Of a stretch of DNA of 64,000 bases, positions 54,550 through 63,984 are shown piece after piece (the stretch's first letter is position 1; each line of letters starts with the position of its first letter). The DNA comes from Brassicibacter mesophilus (lineage in GTDB: Bacteria > Bacillota > Clostridia > Tissierellales > Proteiniboraceae): the NCBI RefSeq assembly GCF_050433385.1, contig NZ_JBNPXI010000021.1:26905-90904 (forward strand), read 5' to 3'. The notes below the pieces were generated by a model, which did no database searches, had not been told where the DNA came from, and worked only from the letters and a program-made list of their open reading frames with translations. The translations under genes and the position numbers were made by a program.

Positions 54550-55302
54550 ATGTTAAACAATAAAAGAATAATTGTATATTCAGGATTAAACAGTATAGAC
54601 CAAAATTGGCTCAAACAAAGAATTTCAGTATTTATGAAGTATACTTTGCAATGCCTAAAAATTCAAACTAACCAAAATTTCCTTGCCTTTATCACCTTTC
54701 GTCCTGACACTAAGGAAATAATTGAAATGGAACTTTCAAAATATAAAAAACTTCCAGACAACATAAAATTTATTTCTTCTAATACATTTAACAAATTAAT
54801 ATTAAAAAATATTAATGGATATGAATACTTTTATTTAGTACGCTTAGATAGTGATGATATGTACCATAAATCTTTTATTCAGCAATTACATGATTATACT
54901 CCTAAAGATGATACTCAAATATTAATCTGCCAGAAAGGATATATATACGATTCATTAGCAAACCGTTTAGCTAAATACTTCCACCTTTCTCCTCAATTTT
55001 ACACTTTAATATATAAGGTTAAAAATTATCAACAAGCAAAAAGACATGATTTAGGCGGCAGTCATATGGGTGCTATTAATCTCAATCATGAGATACTAGA
55101 AGAACCTAATTATATAAATCACGTGCATTCAGGCAATACAGCATTTTTATTCCCCAAAAGTGACCAAATGCTAGACATTGATGTATGGGACGATAATAAA
55201 AAAATCCATCATATGTTTCCTCAATTAGTTGGTAATGAAATAGAAGATAAAAACATGATAAAAAAAATATTAGCAGATTTCATTGGACCTAGCTTAGAAT
55301 AA
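54550..55302 (+). CDS. Second-family glycosyltransferase, tandem copy 2
   Basis: 250 residues, closest to copy 1: the stretch QILICQKGYIYDS and KRHDLGGSHMGAI is almost the same. It begins 11 bases after the copy 1 stop, with AGAGGTG overlapping it. The core RLDSDDMYHKSF is intact. The N-terminal portion is more diverged (LNSIDQNWLKQRISVFMKY), suggesting separate acceptor use. Confidence 0.82.
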   Translation: MLNNKRIIVYSGLNSIDQNWLKQRISVFMKYTLQCLKIQTNQNFLAFITFRPDTKEIIEMELSKYKKLPDNIKFISSNTFNKLILKNINGYEYFYLVRLDSDDMYHKSFIQQLHDYTPKDDTQILICQKGYIYDSLANRLAKYFHLSPQFYTLIYKVKNYQQAKRHDLGGSHMGAINLNHEILEEPNYINHVHSGNTAFLFPKSDQMLDIDVWDDNKKIHHMFPQLVGNEIEDKNMIKKILADFIGPSLE

Positions 55303-55362
55303 TAACCTTATCAAGCTCAATATTATAATAACCATATAAAAATAATGTAACGAGGTGAAAAA

Positions 55363-56136
55363 ATGTCTAAAAAAATAATCATATTTACAAGCTTTAATAA
55401 TTGGAATCAATGGGGAGAATCAGATAACAGAATATATACAAAGGAATGGATTGACCAAAGAATTTCAATATTTATGAATTATACTTTAAAAAGCCTTAAA
55501 ATACAAACTAACCAGAATTTTTTGCACCTTATTATGTACGATCCTACAACAAAAGAATTAATACAACAAGCACTTGCTAATTATGATAAGCTACCAGATA
55601 ACATCAGATTTGTCAGTCCGAATGAATATCATAATCAAATATCTGAAAATATCAAAGGATACGATTACCTGTATTTAGTACGATTAGATAGCGATGATAT
55701 GTATCATAAATCATATATACAACAGCTGCATAATTATATCCATAATGAAAATACTAAAGTTTTAATTAACCGAAGAGGTTATATTTATGATTCAGCAAAC
55801 AATCGTTTAGCAAAATACTATCACTTTTCACCTCAATTCTACACTGAAATATATAAAGTAAATGACTATCAACAAGGGAAAAGACATGGAATAAGTGGAC
55901 ATCATCTTAGAGCATATAATCTTCCTTATGAAATTTTAAAGAATCCTAATTTTATAAACCACAAACATACAAATAATACTGATTTTGATTTTCCAAAAAA
56001 CAATAAAAATGTTAATAGAAATATATGGCAGGGAAATGGAAATAGTAAATGTGAATTAATTGGTAATTTATATAGAGATAAAAATGAAATAGAGAAAATA
56101 TTAGAAGAATTTATTGGACCTATAACTATAGGATAA
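55363..56136 (+). CDS. Second-family glycosyltransferase, tandem copy 3
   Basis: 257 residues, the most diverged of the tandem set. The core RLDSDDMYHKSYIQQL is kept, but the later region reads KVLINRRGYIYDS and KRHGISGHHLRAYN instead of the DLGGSH block. The separate 60-base gap has its own GAGGTG. Last gene of the plus-strand run capE-capG-reductase-GT-GT-GT. Confidence 0.82.
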   Translation: MSKKIIIFTSFNNWNQWGESDNRIYTKEWIDQRISIFMNYTLKSLKIQTNQNFLHLIMYDPTTKELIQQALANYDKLPDNIRFVSPNEYHNQISENIKGYDYLYLVRLDSDDMYHKSYIQQLHNYIHNENTKVLINRRGYIYDSANNRLAKYYHFSPQFYTEIYKVNDYQQGKRHGISGHHLRAYNLPYEILKNPNFINHKHTNNTDFDFPKNNKNVNRNIWQGNGNSKCELIGNLYRDKNEIEKILEEFIGPITIG

Positions 56137-56258
56137 TATTATTGCTCCTTAAATATATGGTCTTGTATATTAAGTCCTAACATTTGTGCAAGAAAGACTG
56201 ATAAATATATAATAATTTGCTGAATACAATGAATACGAATCTTGTACTAAAAAAATAA

Positions 56259-56299
56259 TTAAAGCCTTAGCTCACTAATAAGTAAACTAAGGCTTTAAG
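56259..56299. terminator. Terminator between the tandem GT genes and tdh
   Basis: TTAAAGCCTTAG and CTAAGGCTTTAA form a strong stem with a 16-base loop between convergent genes. Confidence 0.78.
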
Positions 56300-56300
56300 A

Positions 56301-57257
56301 TTATTTACTTAATTTAATTTTTAATTTTTCTAGCATATCAGTAGTCATTGAAGCTAAATCATATTTTGGATTCCAACCCCATTCTTCTCTTGCAGCAGTA
56401 TCATCTAAAGAATTTGGCCAAGAATCTGCAATTTTTTGTCTTACTGGATCTACATCATAGTCCATCTCGAAGCTAGGAATATTCTTTTTGATTTCAGCAG
56501 CAATATCTTCAGGAGCAAAACTCATAGCAGATATATTAAATGCATTTCTATGTATTAGCTTAGAAGGGTCTGCTTCTGCTAATTGAACTATTGATTCTAA
56601 AGCATCAGGCATATACATCATATCCATATATGTTCCCTGTTTAATATAACTTGTATATTTACCCTTTTCTATAGCATCATAATAAATATGAACTGCATAG
56701 TCAGTAGTTCCTCCACCAGGCAAAGTTTCATAAGAAATCAATCCTGGGAAACGAACTCCTCTAGTATCAACACCATACTTTTCACAATAATAGTCACAAA
56801 GTATCTCTCCTGCTACTTTTGTAACACCATACATTGTAGTGGGTCTTTGAAGAGTATCTTGAGGTGTATTATCCTTTGGAGAAGAAGGTCCGAAAGCTGC
56901 AATAGAACTAGGTGTAAATATTGCTGTATTCAACTCCCTACCTACTTCTAACACATTAAAAAGACCACCCATATTAACTTCCCAAGCCATAGTTGGTTTT
57001 GCTTCTCCAACAGCTGATAGGATAGCTGCCAAATGTATTATTGTATCTACATTATGTTTCTTAACTGCACTTGCAATTTGTTGAGCATTATTTACATCAA
57101 CAATTTCAAATGGTCCTGACTCAATAACTTTTTCAAGACCGCTTTTTTTACTTCTACTACTTGCAATAACATTAGATTCTCCATACTTATCTCTTAAAAA
57201 CATTGTAAGCTCAGAACCTATTTGTCCCAATGCACCTGTCACTAATATTTTTTTCAT
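56301..57257 (-). CDS. L-threonine 3-dehydrogenase, SDR type
   Basis: 318 residues of the short-chain (extended SDR) threonine dehydrogenases. NAD motif GALGQIGS, catalytic pair in TMYGVTK, and the diagnostic RFPGLISY then PGGGTTDYAV. It oxidises threonine to 2-amino-3-ketobutyrate. The usual partner kbl is not in the window. It is not part of the glycan route. A 9-bp palindrome lies in its leader. Confidence 0.9.
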   Translation of the reverse strand: MKKILVTGALGQIGSELTMFLRDKYGESNVIASSRSKKSGLEKVIESGPFEIVDVNNAQQIASAVKKHNVDTIIHLAAILSAVGEAKPTMAWEVNMGGLFNVLEVGRELNTAIFTPSSIAAFGPSSPKDNTPQDTLQRPTTMYGVTKVAGEILCDYYCEKYGVDTRGVRFPGLISYETLPGGGTTDYAVHIYYDAIEKGKYTSYIKQGTYMDMMYMPDALESIVQLAEADPSKLIHRNAFNISAMSFAPEDIAAEIKKNIPSFEMDYDVDPVRQKIADSWPNSLDDTAAREEWGWNPKYDLASMTTDMLEKLKIKLSK

Positions 57258-57279
57258 TATTCCACCTCCAACAGTATTA

Positions 57280-57303
57280 TGTGTATAAAGTCAATTATAC
57301 ACA
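57280..57303 (-). promoter_or_regulatory. Palindrome in the tdh leader, candidate operator
   Basis: TGTGTATAA-AGTCAA-TTATACACA, perfect 9-bp arms, 22 to 46 bases upstream of the tdh ATG. Confidence 0.5.
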
Positions 57304-57463
57304 CATTTATTTTATTTCCTAATTTATTTAATTTTATTACATGAAAACCTTTGCATAGCTATTTAATCATACATTAATACATTCTTCACAACTACGTGAT
57401 TATTATACCACATTTTGGTTTAATCATAAACTTAATATTTTATTAAACTTATTTAAAATATTG

Positions 57464-57491
57464 AAGGGAGATATAAAAAAATATCTCCCTT
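57464..57491 (-). terminator. Terminator after the GH18-SLH gene
   Basis: AAGGGAGATAT and ATATCTCCCTT around six A. The T tract on the minus strand is interrupted. Confidence 0.7.
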
Positions 57492-57495
57492 TGGT

Positions 57496-59115
57496 TTAGT
57501 TACTACTATCAAGATATTCTGATATTCTAGTCATAACAGCTGCCATTTGAGCTCTCGTGATCTTTTCTTGAGGCATAAATAAACCATTATCATATCCTTC
57601 AAATACTCCTAAACTATTCATCTCCATGATAGACTTATAAGACCATCTAGACGTATCAATATCTGAGAAAGGATTTTTATAGTCAATTTTACTAGTATCA
57701 TAATCTATTATCCTACTAATTAGTGCAGTCATTTGTTCTCTTGTTATATAATCATTAGGATAAAATTTACCATTCTCCATTCCCTTAATTATTCCAGTTT
57801 CTTTTGCAATTTGAATTTCTTTATATGCCCAATGATTTTTAGAAACATCAGGAAATGAGTTTTTTTCATTAACTACTTGTCCTTCAAGGTCCATAGCTCT
57901 AACAAGAGTTACAGCAGCTTGTGCTCTAGTAAGCTTACCATCAGGTGAAAACTTGATGCTTGATGTTCCTTTCATCCATCCTTTATTTGCAACATAAAGA
58001 ATATCGTCTTTCCCCCAGTGTTGTTGTATATCAATAAAATATTTGCTGTTTAGCCAGAGCTTATAATAGTTCCATGTCTCAGGTAATTCTTGCCCTAGGG
58101 ACCAACTACCTGTTCCTTTAAGGTTATATTTTTGAACCAGCTCTAGCTTGTTTTTAATTGATTCTTCATTTTCAAACCACACTGTATAATTCCCAGGAGT
58201 TAGCTCGTTTCCATATACATAATATTTTTCATCATTTGGAGAAATGGTGAAAGTAGCTTTTGGTGATTTAGATGTTTTATCAAATGTTACTTTTCCATTA
58301 AATCTTTGTATTAAAACATCTACATCTGCTAGACTTATTCCGCTTCCCCCCGTATTTTCACTACTGTTCCAGTAGCGTCCATAAAAAGGGATGCCCAATA
58401 CTATTTTTTCTGCAGGAACTCTATCTAAAGCATACTTAACAGATTTCTCTACAAACGAATAACTAGCAACCGCGCCAGCACTGCTGCCATAATAACTTTC
58501 ATCATATGCCATGACTAATAAGTAATCAGAGTATTTCGCGAGCTCTGAATAATCATATGAACCATGCCAGCCAACATTGAACCCTCTTGGATTTGCAGCT
58601 ACAGCAACAGAAATTTCTTTATTACTTGGCAATTTTCCCCTTAGCAATCTTACAAAATCGGTATAGTTATCTCTATCAGCTTCAGTTACATTTTCGATAT
58701 CAACATTAACCCCGTCAAGCTTGTACTCTTCTATTACTTTTACAATTTCATCTACTAGCTTTTCTCTATTTTCTAATGCAGCTCTACCAATAGCTCTATT
58801 CCAATGATTACTTAAGAATGGTATTACTTTTATATTTTTTTTATGCATTTCAGAAATAAAAGACTTGTCTACACTCCTTGTTAGCTTTAAGCTCCCATCA
58901 TCATTTAAATCAAAGTAACTAGGAGATATAGCCTGTAATGAATCTTTAGTTTGTTCAACATATTTTAAGTAAGTACCTGAATTTCCAAAATAAATATATG
59001 ACATATTAAATCTATTAATTTCAGCTTCAGATCTATGTGGTCTAAAGGCTATAGCTGCAAGCATTAGCATGATAATTATGGATATTATCTTTTGTTTAGT
59101 ACTGATTGTTTTCAC
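57496..59115 (-). CDS. Secreted GH18-type protein with three SLH domains
   Basis: 539 residues, GTG start after GGGAGG. Signal peptide at 1-31. The GH18 domain spans about 35-345, with the catalytic DxxDxDxE-type motif D134-G-V-N-V-D139-I-E141. The last 180 residues hold three S-layer homology domains that anchor to wall polymers. The GH18 part resembles the YaaH/SleL group, which acts on cortex peptidoglycan, so a wall or spore-wall hydrolase is likely; a chitinase is less so. Confidence 0.9.
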   Translation of the reverse strand: MKTISTKQKIISIIIMLMLAAIAFRPHRSEAEINRFNMSYIYFGNSGTYLKYVEQTKDSLQAISPSYFDLNDDGSLKLTRSVDKSFISEMHKKNIKVIPFLSNHWNRAIGRAALENREKLVDEIVKVIEEYKLDGVNVDIENVTEADRDNYTDFVRLLRGKLPSNKEISVAVAANPRGFNVGWHGSYDYSELAKYSDYLLVMAYDESYYGSSAGAVASYSFVEKSVKYALDRVPAEKIVLGIPFYGRYWNSSENTGGSGISLADVDVLIQRFNGKVTFDKTSKSPKATFTISPNDEKYYVYGNELTPGNYTVWFENEESIKNKLELVQKYNLKGTGSWSLGQELPETWNYYKLWLNSKYFIDIQQHWGKDDILYVANKGWMKGTSSIKFSPDGKLTRAQAAVTLVRAMDLEGQVVNEKNSFPDVSKNHWAYKEIQIAKETGIIKGMENGKFYPNDYITREQMTALISRIIDYDTSKIDYKNPFSDIDTSRWSYKSIMEMNSLGVFEGYDNGLFMPQEKITRAQMAAVMTRISEYLDSSN

Positions 59116-59186
59116 TGAACTCCCTCCCTCTTATCTACATTACAAGATTTCACATTGGAATTCAATGAACAAATTATGTAAACAAA

Positions 59187-59211
59187 AAAAGTGCTACTCA
59201 CTAGCACTTTT
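59187..59211 (-). terminator. Terminator after the molybdopterin oxidoreductase
   Basis: AAAAGTGCTA and TAGCACTTTT around CTCAC; followed by a T-run on the minus strand (A run at 59184-59190). Confidence 0.8.
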
Positions 59212-61176
59212 AACAATATCTATTAATGTTTCATAATAAGCAAGTTGTCCTCCCATCTCTGATGAATAACTAACCGTGAGAGAATTTGGATTTCCATGTT
59301 TTTCCCACCATCCTGTATACATATACACAATGTTATCTGGCACATCTCCACTTATATTAATTAGAACTTCTATCTCCCCATTACTATTTTTTAATAATGC
59401 TTTGTCATTCTCACAAATCTGTAGTTTTTTTGCAAAATTTGAACTAATATATGCTATAGCAATTCCCTGAACATCTAAAAAATGTTGAGAAAACAATGAA
59501 TTTCGTGGATGACCTGTAATAAGTCTGACTTTATTATCATCCTCAGAATTATTTAGGCTACTTATATAGACTGGTATAGGACTTAATCCATCAGTTTTAG
59601 CTTTCTCTGAATAAATTTCTATTTTTTTAGAAGGAGTGCTGAACTCTTTATCGATCCAAGCAACCCCATTTTGATCAATTGCAATATAATCATTTTTGAT
59701 TCTATTTAAATCAATATCATAGTTTCTAAGTGGTTGTATGACTTTATTCAAATATTCTTGCTTTGATACATATGGATAATCAGATATATTCATATGTTTT
59801 GCTAACTCCATAAAAAAGAAATACTCATCCATAAGCTTATTATTAGGCTCAACAATCTGCTCATTATAAGTAATATATGAATTATTCATAGAAGAATATA
59901 CAATGTCTTCACTTTCTAGTGTATTAGTGCATGGAATAAATAAGTCACAACAGCTAGCAGTGTCAGTCATAAACATATCTATACATACCTTAAATTCTAT
60001 TTCTTTAAAAGCATTCTTAAGCCTATTTATGTTTGGCAGCTGTGCAATTGGGTTAGATTTTGTAATAAATATAGCTTTAATTGGCGGCGTATCTTCATTT
60101 TTAATAAAATTACTAAAATTATGTAAATTAAAATATCTTTCATTTTTTGCGTATCTTCTACTATTATATGGGTCTAAATTAAGGATACCTGGATATACAC
60201 GATTGGCATAATTTACTCCACCACCTGCTATCCCAATATAGCCCACTATAGCTGCCATAGCATCGATAGCCCTTATTGTATTTCCACCATTTTTGTATTT
60301 TTGAAGACCATATCCTGGATAGATAGTAGCTGGCTTGTTATCTCCATACAATCTTGCCAATTCCCTTATCTCTTCTATCTTAAGTCCTGTTTGCGATGAT
60401 AGATATTGTAAATCTAAGGTATCCAAATAATCTTTATAATATTCATATCCATACGTGTAGTTATTAATATAATCTTGGTCAATCATTTCTTCTTCAATCA
60501 ATACCTTTGTCATAGCCATAGCAAGTGCTCCATCAGTTGATGGATTGATACTAACATACTTATCTGCTTTTTTTGCAGTATCTGTGCATATCGGATCAAT
60601 TACAACAACTTTTATATTTCTTTTCTTGGCTTCATTAATCATTTGCATAAGGTGAATAGAAGTATTAGATGGATTTCTTCCCCATAAGAAAATACATTTT
60701 GAATTCATCATATCAACCAAAAAATGTCCCTTTGCATCTCCAAAGTCATATTTTTGTGCTTTTATTCCTGCCCCCCAGCATGGACTCCCATCAGCTAGAG
60801 TTACTCCTCCATAATAATTGAAAAATACATCTTCTATAGACTTTAGTATCCCATTTGATCCTGACTGATAAAAATGCATAACTGAACTTGAACCATATTC
60901 TCTTTTTAGCAAGAGTAATCTATGACAAACTATCTTTATTGCCTCATCAAAAGTTATCTCAATCCATTTTCCGTTAATCTTTAATAAAGGACTATATATT
61001 CTTTCACTATGATAAAGTCTTTCAAGATGCTTCCTACCTTTTACACAAATAATACCTTTTGTATAAGGATGAGACTTATCTCCTTCAATTTTAAGAATTT
61101 TTCTGTCTTCTACGTATACATTAAATTTACATGAATCCCAGCAATCTAGAGTACAGCCATGACTGTATATCTTCAT
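59194..61176 (-). CDS. Molybdopterin-dependent oxidoreductase (DMSO reductase family)
   Basis: 660 residues from the ATG at 61176, chosen over GTG codons inside the GAGGTGG site. The N-terminal 4Fe-4S site is CTLDCWDSC with a fourth Cys in GIICVKG. A cysteine in DGSPCWGAG (about residue 133) is the likely molybdenum ligand. The cofactor domains end with the GHPRNSLFSQHF segment. No signal peptide or partner subunits are seen, so electron partner and substrate are open. Confidence 0.87.
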   Translation of the reverse strand: MKIYSHGCTLDCWDSCKFNVYVEDRKILKIEGDKSHPYTKGIICVKGRKHLERLYHSERIYSPLLKINGKWIEITFDEAIKIVCHRLLLLKREYGSSSVMHFYQSGSNGILKSIEDVFFNYYGGVTLADGSPCWGAGIKAQKYDFGDAKGHFLVDMMNSKCIFLWGRNPSNTSIHLMQMINEAKKRNIKVVVIDPICTDTAKKADKYVSINPSTDGALAMAMTKVLIEEEMIDQDYINNYTYGYEYYKDYLDTLDLQYLSSQTGLKIEEIRELARLYGDNKPATIYPGYGLQKYKNGGNTIRAIDAMAAIVGYIGIAGGGVNYANRVYPGILNLDPYNSRRYAKNERYFNLHNFSNFIKNEDTPPIKAIFITKSNPIAQLPNINRLKNAFKEIEFKVCIDMFMTDTASCCDLFIPCTNTLESEDIVYSSMNNSYITYNEQIVEPNNKLMDEYFFFMELAKHMNISDYPYVSKQEYLNKVIQPLRNYDIDLNRIKNDYIAIDQNGVAWIDKEFSTPSKKIEIYSEKAKTDGLSPIPVYISSLNNSEDDNKVRLITGHPRNSLFSQHFLDVQGIAIAYISSNFAKKLQICENDKALLKNSNGEIEVLINISGDVPDNIVYMYTGWWEKHGNPNSLTVSYSSEMGGQLAYYETLIDIVKSASE

Positions 61177-61200
61177 TGACACCACCTCTTCTTTAAAAAG

Positions 61201-61992
61201 CTACATATAAAACCAAGCAATAATTTTTGCACTTGGAATAAGCAATAGTTGACCTATTAAAGTACCTAGTAGCTTTGTACCAATTAATAATATGACCAGA
61301 GTTTTAACATTCCCATATGATCTATTTCCTCTCAAAGCTTGGTCTGTAATAATAGCTGCTTTAGGGTCTACAAATAGTGTTAAAAGTATAGTTGCTACTC
61401 CGTTAATCATACCAGAAGATGCAGCAGCTGCAAGCTGTTTTTGTGCAGAGACCATTGTTGCAGAATAGAAAGCTGCAAAAATTCCAACAGTGTATACTCC
61501 TGTAATTAACGTATTAAGAAATAATAAGCTTTTTGGTACTTCACCAAAATTAAGCATTTTAATCATTTTTTTCTTAGGCAAAGTTGCATTCTTAGCAACT
61601 CTTTTAATGCTATTTTTATTAAGTGCTTGAAAAATCAAAGCTGGTACTGAACCAGTAAGCTCTAGCCTAGATACAGCTGAGCTAAAAATTCTAAGAAAAG
61701 TAGGGATTAAAAAAATGCCTACTATTGTTCCAATAGTTGCTGAAAAGATAATTAGGCGAAGCTCAAATATTGGATCATACCCATTTTGAATACTCCTGCC
61801 TGTCAAGTTTCCGACTAAAGGGGATAGGAAAGTGTTCGCTGTTCTAGAAACAAGAACAAAAACATTAAATAGCGAAAGTGATAAAGCATATTGACCACTT
61901 TTCACAGAGTTTAGTCTCACAGAATAAGCAAGTGTATCTATCATATGTATGACAGCAGTTATTAGCATAAGCTCAATTAAAATAATATTCAA
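61201..61992 (-). CDS. amj: Amj-type lipid II flippase
   Basis: About 263 residues with roughly six membrane segments. Family blocks of DUF2837/Amj are clear: LAYSVRLNSVKSGQYALSLSLFN, SRTANTFLSPLVG, and LFVDPKAAIITDQALRG at the C-terminal half. Amj moves lipid II across the membrane, a back-up for MurJ in Bacillus subtilis. A TTG at 61992, nine bases after GAGG, is the likely start; ATGs at 62007 and 62001 have poorer spacing. Confidence 0.88.
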   Translation of the reverse strand: MNIILIELMLITAVIHMIDTLAYSVRLNSVKSGQYALSLSLFNVFVLVSRTANTFLSPLVGNLTGRSIQNGYDPIFELRLIIFSATIGTIVGIFLIPTFLRIFSSAVSRLELTGSVPALIFQALNKNSIKRVAKNATLPKKKMIKMLNFGEVPKSLLFLNTLITGVYTVGIFAAFYSATMVSAQKQLAAAASSGMINGVATILLTLFVDPKAAIITDQALRGNRSYGNVKTLVILLIGTKLLGTLIGQLLLIPSAKIIAWFYM

Positions 61993-62037
61993 GCGTATCA
62001 TCCTCATATCATATAATCATTAATCTAAGAGTTCTAT

Positions 62038-63747
62038 TTAAAATTCATTTGCAGTTTGCTGTTTTGTAATATTCCCACTATTAAGTATTATACCATTATT
62101 TTCAATTAATTTCTTTGCTTTTTTTATTGATTCATCAAGGTTGCTACAAATACTGTCTTTACCTATTCTTTCTATGAAATTATAGCTGTCCATTACTTTA
62201 AATGGCTGCTCTTGTACACTTGATAATATTAATTTGATATTATTCATTTTACAGTTTTCATATACCTTTGTAAATGCATAAAAAGCTGTTGCATCCATTG
62301 CTGGTACATTTCTCATTCTAATAATCAACACCTTAGGCTTTTCTCTAATTTCGTTCATAACCTCAGTAAACTTTTCAGCAGCTCCAAAAAAGAACGGTCC
62401 ATCTATTTCATATATGGAAACGTATTTTGAAAGAGCATCTACATTTAAAAGTTCATTCTCATCATTATTATCATCTTCGTATGATTCATCAGTTAGTTGC
62501 TTCACATTAGTTACATCAGCCATTCTCTTCATAAATAAAAATGCAGCTAATACCATTCCAACCTCTATAGCGACTACTAAATCTACCATTACAGTTAAAA
62601 AGAATGTAATTAATAGTACCGCTACATCGCTCTTTGGAGCCTTCATTAAATTCTTAAATGCTCTCCACTCGCTCATGTTATATGAAACAACAATCAAGAT
62701 TGCAGCTAAAGACGATAGCGGAATTAATTTAGCATATGGCATAAATATTACCATAACAAATAGAATAACTATAGCGTGAACAATACCTGCTATTGGAGTT
62801 CTGCCGCCATTTTTTATATTGGTAGCTGTTCTAGCAATAGCTCCTGTTGCTGGTATGCCACCAAATAAACCTGAACCAATATTAGCAACGCCCTGAGCAA
62901 CAAGCTCCATATTTGATCTATGTTTTCCACCTATCATACCATCAGCAACTACTGCTGATAAAAGTGATTCAATGGCAGCCAATAACGCAATAGTAATGGC
63001 AGGGTTTAACAATTCTTTGATTCTAGACAAGCTAACATCTGGAACTGAAAACTTTGGTAACGCTGATGATATTTCACCAAATCTACTCCCTATTGTTTCA
63101 ATATTTAGATTGAACACTGCCGTAATCACAGTAGCTGCTATAAGCGCAATTAATGAACCTGGAATCTTTTTGTTTATTTTAGGCCATAGGATTATTATAG
63201 CAAGGGATATTAATCCTATAAGCAAGCTTGAATAATTTAAAGTATGTATATTCTTAAAATAACTAGAATACTTTGCCAAAAACTCTGATGGAACAGAATC
63301 TATTCTTAATCCTAAGAAATCTTTAATCTGCGTAGAGAAAATAGTCAATGCTATTCCACTTGTAAAACCAGTAGTTATAGGATAAGGTATAAACTTTATT
63401 AAGCTACCTAGTTTCAATAACCCCATGATGACAAGTATTATTCCTGCCATAATGGTTGCAAGTATCAATCCATCTATACCATATTGACTTAGTATACCGA
63501 AAACAATAACTACAAATGCTCCAGTAGGACCTCCGATTTGTACCCTACTTCCCCCTAAAAATGAAATCAGGAATCCTGCTATAATAGCCGTATGAAGGCC
63601 TTTTTCAGGAGATACGCCAGAAGCTATAGCCAAAGCAATAGAAAGAGGTATTGCTACTATTGCTACTATAATTCCTGCAGTGACATCATTAATGAACTGT
63701 TCTTTGCTGTAATCTTTTAGTACTGTAAATAGTTTAGGTTTTAACAT
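62038..63747 (-). CDS. SulP-family anion transporter with STAS domain
   Basis: 569 residues from the ATG at 63747, six bases beyond AAAGGAG; a longer frame precedes this site. The membrane part has about twelve segments, with QIGGPTGAFVVIV and NIGSGLFGGIPATGAIARTA. The C-terminal cytosolic STAS domain (about 440-560) has FFFGAAEKF and PAMDATAFYAF. SulP proteins carry sulfate, bicarbonate or dicarboxylates; the substrate cannot be chosen from sequence. Confidence 0.92.
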   Translation of the reverse strand: MLKPKLFTVLKDYSKEQFINDVTAGIIVAIVAIPLSIALAIASGVSPEKGLHTAIIAGFLISFLGGSRVQIGGPTGAFVVIVFGILSQYGIDGLILATIMAGIILVIMGLLKLGSLIKFIPYPITTGFTSGIALTIFSTQIKDFLGLRIDSVPSEFLAKYSSYFKNIHTLNYSSLLIGLISLAIIILWPKINKKIPGSLIALIAATVITAVFNLNIETIGSRFGEISSALPKFSVPDVSLSRIKELLNPAITIALLAAIESLLSAVVADGMIGGKHRSNMELVAQGVANIGSGLFGGIPATGAIARTATNIKNGGRTPIAGIVHAIVILFVMVIFMPYAKLIPLSSLAAILIVVSYNMSEWRAFKNLMKAPKSDVAVLLITFFLTVMVDLVVAIEVGMVLAAFLFMKRMADVTNVKQLTDESYEDDNNDENELLNVDALSKYVSIYEIDGPFFFGAAEKFTEVMNEIREKPKVLIIRMRNVPAMDATAFYAFTKVYENCKMNNIKLILSSVQEQPFKVMDSYNFIERIGKDSICSNLDESIKKAKKLIENNGIILNSGNITKQQTANEF

Positions 63748-63912
63748 TAGATGACTCCTTTCGACATTTTTTAATAAACCCACATAAGTTTATCAGTATA
63801 TTTGATATAAGTAAATTCTTTTATAATATAAATTATATATAAAATCTCCCTTCTTCCTTTGATTTCATAAATTAGTTAACTAAATCACAACATATCTTAG
63901 TTTTAAATCAGC

Positions 63913-63984
63913 ACCACCCGTCTAACGGGTGGTTTGCTCTGCCCCTATAAGGGGCTGTTACCGACCAGCGCCTAAAGACGCTGG
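63913..63984. mobile_element. Three GC-rich hairpins, likely end of an IS200/IS605-type element
   Basis: Three hairpins in a row: ACCACCCGT-CTA-ACGGGTGGT (63913-63933), GCCCC-TATAA-GGGGC (63941-63955) and CCAGCG-loop-CGCTGG (63965-63984). They are far more GC-rich than their surroundings. Such subterminal hairpins mark IS200/IS605 elements or the RNA of TnpB. The element itself would lie beyond the window edge. The 63748-63912 stretch is AT-rich with nothing recognisable. Confidence 0.45.

Noticed and set aside
54423..54614. 63-codon minus-strand frame across the junction of the tandem GT genes
   Set aside because: It is antisense to two well-supported genes and their ribosome site.
23679..56136. 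CRISPR array or phage region as an explanation of the repeats
   Set aside because: The repeats are paralogous coding genes; no short direct repeats with spacers and no phage structural genes were seen.
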